Positions 54,040 to 61,682 of a DNA stretch of 64,000 bases are shown in pieces. Numbering within the stretch: position 1 is the stretch's first letter; the number at the start of each line of letters is the position of its first letter. Under the pieces are notes generated by a model, which was not told the origin of the DNA, did no database searches, and worked only from the letters and a program-made list of their open reading frames with translations. This DNA comes from Agrococcus sp. ProA11 (GTDB lineage: Bacteria; Actinomycetota; Actinomycetes; Actinomycetales; Microbacteriaceae): contig NZ_CP156989.1 of NCBI RefSeq assembly GCF_039880525.1, positions 1,984,001 through 2,048,000 of the forward strand. The letters are read 5' to 3'. The position numbers and the translations under genes are program-made.

Positions 54040-55002
54040 ATGACATCCACGTCGCAACGACCTGAGTCGCGTGGGCTCCGGACACAGTGGCGACGAGCGT
54101 GGTCGACGCGAAAGGCAGGCGCCTCGGCCCTCTCCGCTCCAATGCGTGCGCGACTCGAGCAGGAGTACGGCGACCTCACCCATCTCCGCCGAGTAGGAAC
54201 TCGTCCGCCGCTCCGCGAGTATTTCACCGAGCTCTTTGATCGCAGGCACTTCATCTGGGCGGCCGCCCGGGGTGAGGCAGTCACGCGATACTCGAACGAG
54301 CGACTTGGCGTCGCCTGGTATGTGCTGCGTCCGTTGCTCGACGCCGCGTTCTACGGCGTGATCTTCGGCGTGATCCTGCAGGTGACCCGCGGCGTGGACA
54401 ACTTCGTCGCATTCATCATCATCGGCGTCTTCATGTTCCAACTGTCATCGCGCGCAATCATCGCCGGCGTCACCCTCATACGAAGTTCGAAAGCCATGAT
54501 TCGAGCCTTCGCATTTCCGCGAGCGGCGCTTGGCATCTCTATGGTTCTCCGCGACCTGATGAGCTCGATGCCAGCCATTGTCCTGATGTTTGTTCTGATC
54601 ATGGCGATCCCGCCCCACGAGGCTCCGAACGTCGCTTGGTCTCTATTCCCGCTGATCCTCGCCCTGCAACTCACCCTGAGTCTCGGGTTCGCCTTATTCT
54701 TCGGATGGCTGGGCGCACGGATGCCGGATCTCGCCCAGGCAATGAGCTTCGTTTCCAGGTTGCTCATGTACGCATCAGCAGTCATCTTTCCCATCGAGCG
54801 CTTCGTCGATCATCCAACGATCCTCGCGATAATCCAGGCGAATCCCATCTACGTCGTGCTCAACATGTACCGCATGACGCTCATGGACGGGCGGGTTCCG
54901 CCAGTCGAGAATTGGATCCAACTGGCCGCGTGGGCCGTCGGCGCGCTGGTCGTCGGCTTCTTCCTCTTCTGGTCGGATGAGGAGCGCTATGGCCGTGAAT
55001 GA
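54040..55002 (+). CDS. ABC-2 type polysaccharide exporter permease (Wzm/TagG-like)
   Basis: 320 residues with an amphipathic N-terminus and six membrane helices from about residue 100. RYSNERLGVAWYVLRPLLDA and the downstream AFPRAALGISMVLRDLMSS are typical of O-antigen/teichoic-acid exporter permeases. NPIYVVLNMYRM lies before the last helix. It pairs with the ATPase gene, which overlaps its 3' end by 14 bases. The complex exports lipid-linked polymers across the membrane. Confidence 0.9.
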   Translation: MTSTSQRPESRGLRTQWRRAWSTRKAGASALSAPMRARLEQEYGDLTHLRRVGTRPPLREYFTELFDRRHFIWAAARGEAVTRYSNERLGVAWYVLRPLLDAAFYGVIFGVILQVTRGVDNFVAFIIIGVFMFQLSSRAIIAGVTLIRSSKAMIRAFAFPRAALGISMVLRDLMSSMPAIVLMFVLIMAIPPHEAPNVAWSLFPLILALQLTLSLGFALFFGWLGARMPDLAQAMSFVSRLLMYASAVIFPIERFVDHPTILAIIQANPIYVVLNMYRMTLMDGRVPPVENWIQLAAWAVGALVVGFFLFWSDEERYGRE

Positions 55003-55840
55003 ACTGCAGGCGGGCTGGCGTCTCAGCGGCGAGCCCAAAGTGACGATTGCAGCCGAGAACATTCGCCTGCGCTACGCCGTCGACCGTTCACGCGGGGGAG
55101 CATGGTGGCGCCGCGGCAGCAAGAAATCTGTAACGGGGCCGGTGCTTCGTGGCATCACGATGGCAGCCCGCGAAGGCGAGATGATTGGGCTCGTCGGCTT
55201 GAACGGTTCTGGCAAGAGCTCGCTGCTGCGCGTGCTGGCTGGCTTGCAGCCGGCTACTTCCGGCGCGGTCGTCGCCTCGGCACAGCCGCAACTGCTGGGC
55301 GTGAGCGCAGCGCTGGTGCCCGAGCTCTCGGGCGAGGAGAACATTTGGCTCGGCACGCTCGCTATGGGCATGACGCCCGACGACGCATACTTTGCCAAAG
55401 AGCGCATCGAGCAGCTGGCCGGCATCGGCGACGCGATCAAGCAACCCATGAACACGTATTCGTCGGGCATGGGAGCGCGGCTCCGATTCGCCATATCAGT
55501 GGCGGCCGATCCTGAGATCTTGATGATCGACGAGGCGCTCTCGACTGGTGACGCTTCGTTCGCCGAGCGTTCGAAGGAGGCCATGCACGGCTTGATCACG
55601 CGAGCTGGCACCGTTTTTCTTGTCAGCCATGCTGCGAAGACGATCGAAGACATGTGCACGCGTGCCATCTGGCTCGATGCTGGCAACCTCATCGCTGACG
55701 GACCAGCCGGCGATGTAGCGAACATGTACCGCTACTACGCGCACAGCATCGCGCTCGGCAAAGATGAAGCCGCGAAGAAGGCGCTCGTCAGCGCCACCCA
55801 ATCCCACCCCCCTGCCCTGGGCTCGCCACGCGAGCTATAA
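54989..55840 (+). CDS. ABC transporter ATPase for polysaccharide export (Wzt/TagH-like)
   Basis: 283 residues from the ATG at 54989, with GAGGAG five bases upstream inside the permease gene; an ATG at 54977 is less likely. Walker A is GLNGSGKSSLLRVL. The signature YSSGMGARLRFAISVA is the polysaccharide-exporter form. Walker B is ILMIDEALSTGDASF and the H-loop is FLVSHAAKT. There is no C-terminal carbohydrate-binding domain as in some Wzt proteins, so the polymer terminus is probably not recognised by it. Confidence 0.92.
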   Translation: MAVNELQAGWRLSGEPKVTIAAENIRLRYAVDRSRGGAWWRRGSKKSVTGPVLRGITMAAREGEMIGLVGLNGSGKSSLLRVLAGLQPATSGAVVASAQPQLLGVSAALVPELSGEENIWLGTLAMGMTPDDAYFAKERIEQLAGIGDAIKQPMNTYSSGMGARLRFAISVAADPEILMIDEALSTGDASFAERSKEAMHGLITRAGTVFLVSHAAKTIEDMCTRAIWLDAGNLIADGPAGDVANMYRYYAHSIALGKDEAAKKALVSATQSHPPALGSPREL

Positions 55841-55860
55841 AGCGTCGAAACGGAGCACAC

Positions 55861-57018
55861 ATGGCACAGCACAAGGTCATGACGATCTACGGCACCCGGC
55901 CTGAAGCGATCAAGGTCGCGACAGTCCTCGAGGCTCTCGAGCGCGATGAGCGTTTCGTGTCGATTCCGGTAGTCACGGGCCAGCACCGAGAAATGCTCGA
56001 CCAGGTCAACGCGATGTTCGGCATCACGCCGAAGCACGACCTCAACCTGATGAAGCCCGGCCAGCCGCTGAACGCGATCGTTTCCCGCGCGATCGCTGGG
56101 ATCGACGAGCTCATCGCGGAGGAGCAGCCAGACGTCGTCATTGTGCAGGGAGACACCTCGACCGCCATGGCAGCCGCCATTGCAGCCTTCAATCGCCAGG
56201 TCGCGGTCGTCCACCTCGAGGCTGGGCTCCGCACCGGTAACATCGACTCCCCTTTTCCTGAAGAGGCGAATCGCAGGCTCATTAGTCAGGTAGCCAAACT
56301 GCATCTGGCACCCACGAAAGGATCGCAAGCCAATCTTCTCCGCGAGTCCTTCGACCCGTCCACGATCGTGGTCACTGGCAACACCGTCATCGATGCGCTA
56401 GTCGAGGCTTCGAACTGGGACACTGTACCTACCGATCCTGCGGTGGCTGCCGCGCTCGCCAGTGGGCGGCCGATCATTCTGGCGACGACGCACCGTCGGG
56501 AAAATCTGGGCGACAGTATGGACGCGATCGGACGCGCACTCGCGGCCCTCGCCCAGCGACACGATGACCACATTCTCATCTTGCCCGTGCATCGCAACCC
56601 AGCGGTCAGGGAAGCCGTCCTCCCGCACTTGGAGGGCAAGCCGAACGTCATTGTCACGGAGCCGCTCCCCTACGCCGAGTTCACCAAGGTGATGGGTGCC
56701 GCGCGCATCATCCTCACCGATTCCGGGGGCGTTCAAGAAGAGGCGCCTAGCTTGGGCAAGCCCGTACTCGTCATGCGAGAGAATACCGAGCGTCCTGAGG
56801 CGGTGGATGCTGGGACAGTCAGACTGGTCGGTACTAACTACGAACGCATTGTCTTCGAAGCCAACCGGCTTCTCAACGATGCCGATGCGTACGCCACGAT
56901 GGCAAATGCGGTGAACCCCTACGGGGACGGCTACGCTTCCGCACGCGCGGTGGCTGCGATCGCCGAACTGCTCGGAGTTGGCGAGCGCGAGGTCGCCTTC
57001 GCCGAAGAGCTCGCCTAG
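55861..57018 (+). CDS. wecB: UDP-N-acetylglucosamine 2-epimerase (non-hydrolysing)
   Basis: A 385-residue GT-B-fold enzyme that interconverts UDP-GlcNAc and UDP-ManNAc. It has the N-terminal YGTRPEAIKVATVLEAL, VIVQGDTSTAMAAAIAAF, HLEAGLRTGNIDSPFPEEAN, THRRENLGDSMDAI and TDSGGVQEEAPSLGKPVLVMR. All active-site motifs are intact. UDP-ManNAc is a precursor for ManNAc- or ManNAcA-containing wall polymers, which fits the exporter genes just upstream in the same operon (20-base gap). Confidence 0.95.
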   Translation: MAQHKVMTIYGTRPEAIKVATVLEALERDERFVSIPVVTGQHREMLDQVNAMFGITPKHDLNLMKPGQPLNAIVSRAIAGIDELIAEEQPDVVIVQGDTSTAMAAAIAAFNRQVAVVHLEAGLRTGNIDSPFPEEANRRLISQVAKLHLAPTKGSQANLLRESFDPSTIVVTGNTVIDALVEASNWDTVPTDPAVAAALASGRPIILATTHRRENLGDSMDAIGRALAALAQRHDDHILILPVHRNPAVREAVLPHLEGKPNVIVTEPLPYAEFTKVMGAARIILTDSGGVQEEAPSLGKPVLVMRENTERPEAVDAGTVRLVGTNYERIVFEANRLLNDADAYATMANAVNPYGDGYASARAVAAIAELLGVGEREVAFAEELA

Positions 57019-57029
57019 ATCAAACCCGG

Positions 57030-58268
57030 TTATTCTGCCTGCTTAACGGCATCCGCGAGGACCGCGAGATAGCGATCGGCAAGCGCGCTGTACTCTGCAT
57101 TTCTTGCCACCCATGCGCGCCCCGATGCTCCAATATCGAGGCGCAATGGGTCGGCATGGAGGTCGCGCCACAGTGCAACGAGGCCATCGACGTCGCCGGG
57201 CGGCGTCACATCACCACTTTGAGCCTCTCGGACCAGATCTGCGCTCTCTCCCGCGACAATCGCTGACATATGGCGTCCAGCCGCCATGAGTTCGTAGAGT
57301 TTTGAGGGAACGGTCCAATCGAACGGCCGCCAGTCGCGCAACGAGACGATACAGGTGTCTGCCCAGCGGTAGTGGTCGACAACGGCATTGCCAGGTACTG
57401 CGTCCAGTATCTGGGCCGGCAGGCCGAGTGCGCTATTAAGTTGCCGCAACCGTGCGAGCGCCGCACCATGGCCGACGATGCGCACGTCGACCGGAACTCC
57501 TTCTCGGAGCAGCCTCGTGGCCGCGTGAAGGACTACTTCCAGCCCTTGACTGCGTCCGATCGTGCCCATGTAGAGCACCCGGAGCTCGTCATGGTCGCGC
57601 TTCCAGTACGGAACCACAGCATACCGATCCGAGTTCGTACCATTTCGGATTACGGCGGCATTCAAAATGCCTCGCTCGGCAAGGACGCTGGCGAAACTAT
57701 CGGTAGTCGTCACGACGCGCGCTGCGTCGCGCTGCAAGCCTGTCACCAACTCGTGAACATAGCGCTTCAGTGCGTTTACCGGACCGCGCGCGCTCGTCAG
57801 ACCTGGCGTGTGCGAGACAAGGTCTGGCCACGCATCCCGCATCTCCGCGACCAGCGGCAGATGAAAACGGCGCGCAATAGCTCGCCCAGCGATTAGCGTC
57901 GGGAGTCCCGGCGCTGTAGCCACAACGATGTCGGGTGCGATCGCCCCGGACTTTATGAGTCGACGCGCACGATTGATCGTCGACAGAGCAACCCAGAGGT
58001 GATCTGCGGTCCGGGTGTGGATGCGGCCATCGTGCGGCAGATACGAGACGCGAAAAACACGCGCTCCAAACTCGTCGGTGCTGACTCGACCCGGAGCGTG
58101 CTTTCTGCGCTCGCCTGCGGCCAAGCGCCCAGACGGGTAGTGCGGTGGGGGACAGACAACATCGACCGAATGCCCAGCGTCGGTGAAGCGACGGATGAGC
58201 GCAGCCCAGCGGCGCTGCGGCGCGCCGTTCTCGGGAGCATAGTAGTGCGTGAGCAGAAGAATTTTCAT
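57030..58268 (-). CDS. GT4 glycosyltransferase (WbuB-like)
   Basis: A 412-residue GT-B transferase. It opens MKILLLTHYYAPENGAPQRR, typical of WbuB-type transferases. VVATAPGLPTLIAGRAIARR and VAEMRDAWPDLVSHTPG are family-like acceptor-domain motifs. The donor domain has VIRNGTNSDRY, LYMGTIGRSQGLEVVL and FDWTVPSKLYELMAAGRHM. It converges with wecB with 11 bases between stops, so it is on a separate transcript. The sugar is unknown; ManNAc, GlcNAc or fucosamine are usual for this group. Confidence 0.87.
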   Translation of the reverse strand: MKILLLTHYYAPENGAPQRRWAALIRRFTDAGHSVDVVCPPPHYPSGRLAAGERRKHAPGRVSTDEFGARVFRVSYLPHDGRIHTRTADHLWVALSTINRARRLIKSGAIAPDIVVATAPGLPTLIAGRAIARRFHLPLVAEMRDAWPDLVSHTPGLTSARGPVNALKRYVHELVTGLQRDAARVVTTTDSFASVLAERGILNAAVIRNGTNSDRYAVVPYWKRDHDELRVLYMGTIGRSQGLEVVLHAATRLLREGVPVDVRIVGHGAALARLRQLNSALGLPAQILDAVPGNAVVDHYRWADTCIVSLRDWRPFDWTVPSKLYELMAAGRHMSAIVAGESADLVREAQSGDVTPPGDVDGLVALWRDLHADPLRLDIGASGRAWVARNAEYSALADRYLAVLADAVKQAE

Positions 58269-58435
58269 CGTGGAGGCGCATCGTCGAAATGCTTCTCCAT
58301 CCTACGGCGGATGCCAGCGAAGCCTGTCCTCAACGCTTTCACGGAAGTCCGAGTCACCCGCGCGTGAGTTGTGACCTCCACATCATTCGAGTGGGTTTGA
58401 AGTAAGCGCCGCCGAGCGCGAGCGCCGTCGATTGA

Positions 58436-58441
58436 TAGACT
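58436..58441 (+). promoter_or_regulatory. Candidate -10 element of the GT61-like gene
   Basis: TAGACT, six bases before the GTG at 58448. Confidence 0.5.
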
Positions 58442-58447
58442 GACGCA

Positions 58448-59863
58448 GTGCCCACGGCTGTCAATGAAGTCCTACCGATCGATCGCCTCTCCGTGGAACG
58501 CTTGCTCCCGTCGGAGTGGGGTATCGACGATGACTGCTTCGTTCGGCTTGAAGATCCTCGCTCAAGGGTCGTCATCCTCCTGAAGTTCGTCCCTAAGGGC
58601 ACCGAGCTTGCCTGGACGCACGACGGCAGCAACGAGAAGCTTCTACTCACCTTCCGACGCGTCGGCGGCGACGGTCGTCCCGCTGGCATGATCGGCTCCG
58701 CTCACCGCTGGGTGCCTGCCGCTCTCCGAGGCACGCCCCCTCCAGATGTCCGCGCCTCAGACGAAGGTCTGCTCTTCAGCACGCGGCATGCCGTAACGAT
58801 GGCACCCTTCTCGCGACAACTGCTCGGGTCCGGCGCGCTAACCACACGCGGCTATATAGGCGCCTGGGTCGACAGGGTTCCGGTGGTCGAGGCGCTCGAC
58901 TTCGCACTAGGGCGTCAGTATTACAACTTTCGACCCTTCGTTGAGGCGATCCACCAACGCGCAGGAACCGTCATATATCTGGGCCCGCCGCAGCAAGGAT
59001 GGGGCCACTTTCTCACCCAGGGCCTGTCTCGCATCTGGTACGCCTTGGAGCACCCCGAAATCCCGGTGCTCTGGGACGCCATTGAACTCCAGCCGTATCA
59101 GCAGCACGCGCTAGAACTGATCGGACTCCGCAACCCTCAGATTTTCCTGACAGAGCCCGTCGAGTGGGAAAGAGTCATTTTTCCGTATCCTGGGCTTTGC
59201 ATTGGGGAGTTCGCCCTGCCGGAGTTCACGCGCAAGATCGGGCAGGTCCCGCCGGCTTCACCAACCGCGGGCAAGCGCCTGTTTCTATCTCGAACTGGCC
59301 TTAGTAAAGAACTCACTCTTCTCGAGCGCGAACTCGATGACCTCGTAGTTCGCCACGGTTTCACGTTGTTTCGGCCCGAAGAGCATTCAATTAGTCAACA
59401 ACTTCGCGAGATGTCTTCGGCCGAAGTAGTACTTGGGCTCGAAGGCTCAGCACTTCACACCCCGCTGCTGCTTCAGGATCCCCTGAGGACTCGCTTCTTC
59501 GCGCTCACTCGTCATCGCAGCGGAGCAGGCGTATTCGAACACATCAGGCGCGCCAAGAATCTACGCTATGAAACGCTGAACTTCCTCACGTCAGCAAAGC
59601 GCGGAGGTCATCGAGCCCCGCTCGACCTTGACCTCTTGGCTCTCAACGACGCCCTGGAAAAAACCGCCGGCTTCACGACGAACTTGGATAGCTTGCAGGA
59701 CCGTATTGAGAAGCCTTGGCCCGGGCAGACTTCCTTCGACAACCACCTTCGCATGGCGCAGGTGCATCAGACAGACGTCGAAGCGTTGCTCACGCAAGCG
59801 CACATCGCGCTGAGCGGGACGCCTCAAAACGCTGTCGCGAACATGCTCAAGGAGGCGATCTGA
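58448..59863 (+). CDS. GT61 (DUF563)-like glycosyltransferase
   Basis: 471 residues from the GTG at 58448. A beta-rich N-terminal domain of about 130 residues precedes the transferase part. The GT61-like motifs are GWGHFLTQGLSRIWYA, RLFLSRTGLS, FTLFRPEEHSISQQLREMSS and VVLGLEGSALHTPLLL. GT61 is better known from eukaryotes and occurs in scattered bacterial polysaccharide loci. The last 90 residues are helical. Acceptor and donor are unknown. It heads a likely two-gene transcript with the asparagine-synthetase-like gene. Confidence 0.78.
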   Translation: MPTAVNEVLPIDRLSVERLLPSEWGIDDDCFVRLEDPRSRVVILLKFVPKGTELAWTHDGSNEKLLLTFRRVGGDGRPAGMIGSAHRWVPAALRGTPPPDVRASDEGLLFSTRHAVTMAPFSRQLLGSGALTTRGYIGAWVDRVPVVEALDFALGRQYYNFRPFVEAIHQRAGTVIYLGPPQQGWGHFLTQGLSRIWYALEHPEIPVLWDAIELQPYQQHALELIGLRNPQIFLTEPVEWERVIFPYPGLCIGEFALPEFTRKIGQVPPASPTAGKRLFLSRTGLSKELTLLERELDDLVVRHGFTLFRPEEHSISQQLREMSSAEVVLGLEGSALHTPLLLQDPLRTRFFALTRHRSGAGVFEHIRRAKNLRYETLNFLTSAKRGGHRAPLDLDLLALNDALEKTAGFTTNLDSLQDRIEKPWPGQTSFDNHLRMAQVHQTDVEALLTQAHIALSGTPQNAVANMLKEAI

Positions 59864-60070
59864 GTGGCTCCCTCTGTTCGATCCGCCTCCGACGGTGCTC
59901 AGCCATGGACGCGCGACCGCGATCGCGTACCATTGCCCCGATAAAGAAGACGAGGTCGACAACTTGAATGCCGCCACATCGGGCGCCCCTGAACAGGGAC
60001 AGCTGACTTACTTGTTTCAAGCTTTACGGGCGTCCCGAATTCGTTCTTCCTCGGCTATGCGTTCGCAGGC

Positions 60071-61591
60071 GTGGACCTCGTGGTGGGAAGCCCTGGCGCA
60101 GCGGCATATCGAGAGATCAGCGACCAGTTCGTGTACCCCGGAGAAGACGGTTGCTACGTCACAGTCGTGCCGGGCAACGAGGGTCCGGAGATAGGCGTAG
60201 ATCATGCTGGGCTAATGAAGCTATTCTGCTATTCCTTGGACGGGATTTGGTGCGTCTCAAATTCACTGTCACGCATGGCCCAGCACCTGCGGGCAGCGGG
60301 CATCGAGTTGCGGCCCAATCCGTCGCAACTCGTCGCCCTGCGCCTACCGACCACGTTCGTCGAGCAGCTCAGCACGCCGGATACCGTTTTCGCAGACATT
60401 CGACTCGTCCCCCTCGGACGCAAGTTGGTGCTCACTGCACGCGGCCCCCGCGAGGTAACGGTGGCTCCGCTAAACGAAGCGCTCGATTACCGGTTCGCCC
60501 TGAAACGATTCCTGGACACCTGGACAGTCCGGTTGCGTACCTTGCTGCGCGACGACCAGGTGCGATTGACTGCCGACCTCTCTGGTGGGATCGATTCTCG
60601 AGCCGTCTTCGCCTTGACCGCGAGTGCGGCCGCGGCCACACCGCTCGACACAGTGGTGCAACTCGTCTCCGGCCAATCTGTGGCGCAACGAGCGGACTTC
60701 GCGGTCGCCGAACAGATAGCAGCACGCTACGGCGCAACAGTCAATAGACCGCTCGCTCCTCTCGACGTGGTGCCGTATTCGGCGAAGGAGTCATACGAAG
60801 GGTGGCGCGATCTATGCCTGGGACTTTATCTCCCGATCTACTTGCCGAAAGTTCGACTCGCTTCCTGGAGCGTTAATCTCTCAGGATTAGGCGGGGAGGG
60901 CCACCGGCCCTTCTATCCGCAAAAAGACGCGGACGATTTTGTGCACGGCTTCAGCAGCGACGGCCCCCCGGAGATGATCGCTGGATGGCGCGAGGACATA
61001 TCCCGCTTGCTCAAGCGGTGGGAGCGCGAAGACGACAGCATCCACCCTTTGGTTCGGCACTACAGGGAGTTCAGGGGGCGCTTCCACGGCGGTTTATTCG
61101 CACAGACCAAAGTCAACGTGACCCCTCTCAGTAGCTGGCTAATGGATTCAGCGGTTCGCCATGCCGGCAGCGGGCGACGTGTGATGTTCGATGTCATGGA
61201 AAGTTCGCTGCCGGGCGTCATGGATCTGCAATACGACATGCCTGGGAAGGCTCCGAGCAATGACGATCGTTCACGAGTGACTCGGGTCCCTGTCGACGCC
61301 GCAGATGAGTTCGGCGCGGTCTACGCCTCTACAGCGCCGCAGCCGACTCCGGAATCCGGCGGCCCGAGCGCCTTCGAGATCCTGGCTCGCGACTTCGAAA
61401 CCTGCTTGACGCCCGATGTGCGCGATCTGCTTGGAGTAAAAATTGCGCAAGAAGCGTCAGACGTTGTTCAAAGCGCCGTGAATAGCCATAGTTTCGGTCA
61501 TGCTCGTCGTGCGAGCAACGTGGCCCGGGTCATGAGCGCTGCAATGGTCTTATCTCCAGCCGCCCTGCCGGATACCGATCGCGCTGGATGA
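60071..61591 (+). CDS. Asparagine-synthetase-like protein, 5' end possibly frameshifted
   Basis: 506 residues from a GTG at 60071. The PP-loop SGGIDSR in LTADLSGGIDSRAVFA (near residue 168) marks the ATP pyrophosphatase domain of AsnB-like proteins. An incomplete N-terminal amidotransferase-like part lacks the initiating cysteine. In-frame codons upstream (from 59993, reading VSSFTGVPNSFFLGYAFAG) look coding but have no start. A TTG at 59964 with GAGG eight bases before opens another frame (LNAATSGAPEQGQLTYLFQ). A one-base shift near 60020-60035 would join them. Such proteins often amidate or modify polysaccharides or peptides. Confidence 0.72.
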   Translation: MDLVVGSPGAAAYREISDQFVYPGEDGCYVTVVPGNEGPEIGVDHAGLMKLFCYSLDGIWCVSNSLSRMAQHLRAAGIELRPNPSQLVALRLPTTFVEQLSTPDTVFADIRLVPLGRKLVLTARGPREVTVAPLNEALDYRFALKRFLDTWTVRLRTLLRDDQVRLTADLSGGIDSRAVFALTASAAAATPLDTVVQLVSGQSVAQRADFAVAEQIAARYGATVNRPLAPLDVVPYSAKESYEGWRDLCLGLYLPIYLPKVRLASWSVNLSGLGGEGHRPFYPQKDADDFVHGFSSDGPPEMIAGWREDISRLLKRWEREDDSIHPLVRHYREFRGRFHGGLFAQTKVNVTPLSSWLMDSAVRHAGSGRRVMFDVMESSLPGVMDLQYDMPGKAPSNDDRSRVTRVPVDAADEFGAVYASTAPQPTPESGGPSAFEILARDFETCLTPDVRDLLGVKIAQEASDVVQSAVNSHSFGHARRASNVARVMSAAMVLSPAALPDTDRAG

Positions 61592-61682
61592 ACGACCATT
61601 CAAGACCAATGTGCAGCGACTGCACGCGAGCAGAACGGCGGTTCGCGCTAGCGCATGATGCTGCGGCTACGATTCGGGCCTT

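Noticed and set aside
59895-60194. Independent 99-codon gene before the AsnB-like gene
   Set aside because: Its first part may be the true start of the AsnB-like protein and its second part is Arg/Ser-rich shadow. It is treated as evidence for a frameshift and not as a gene.
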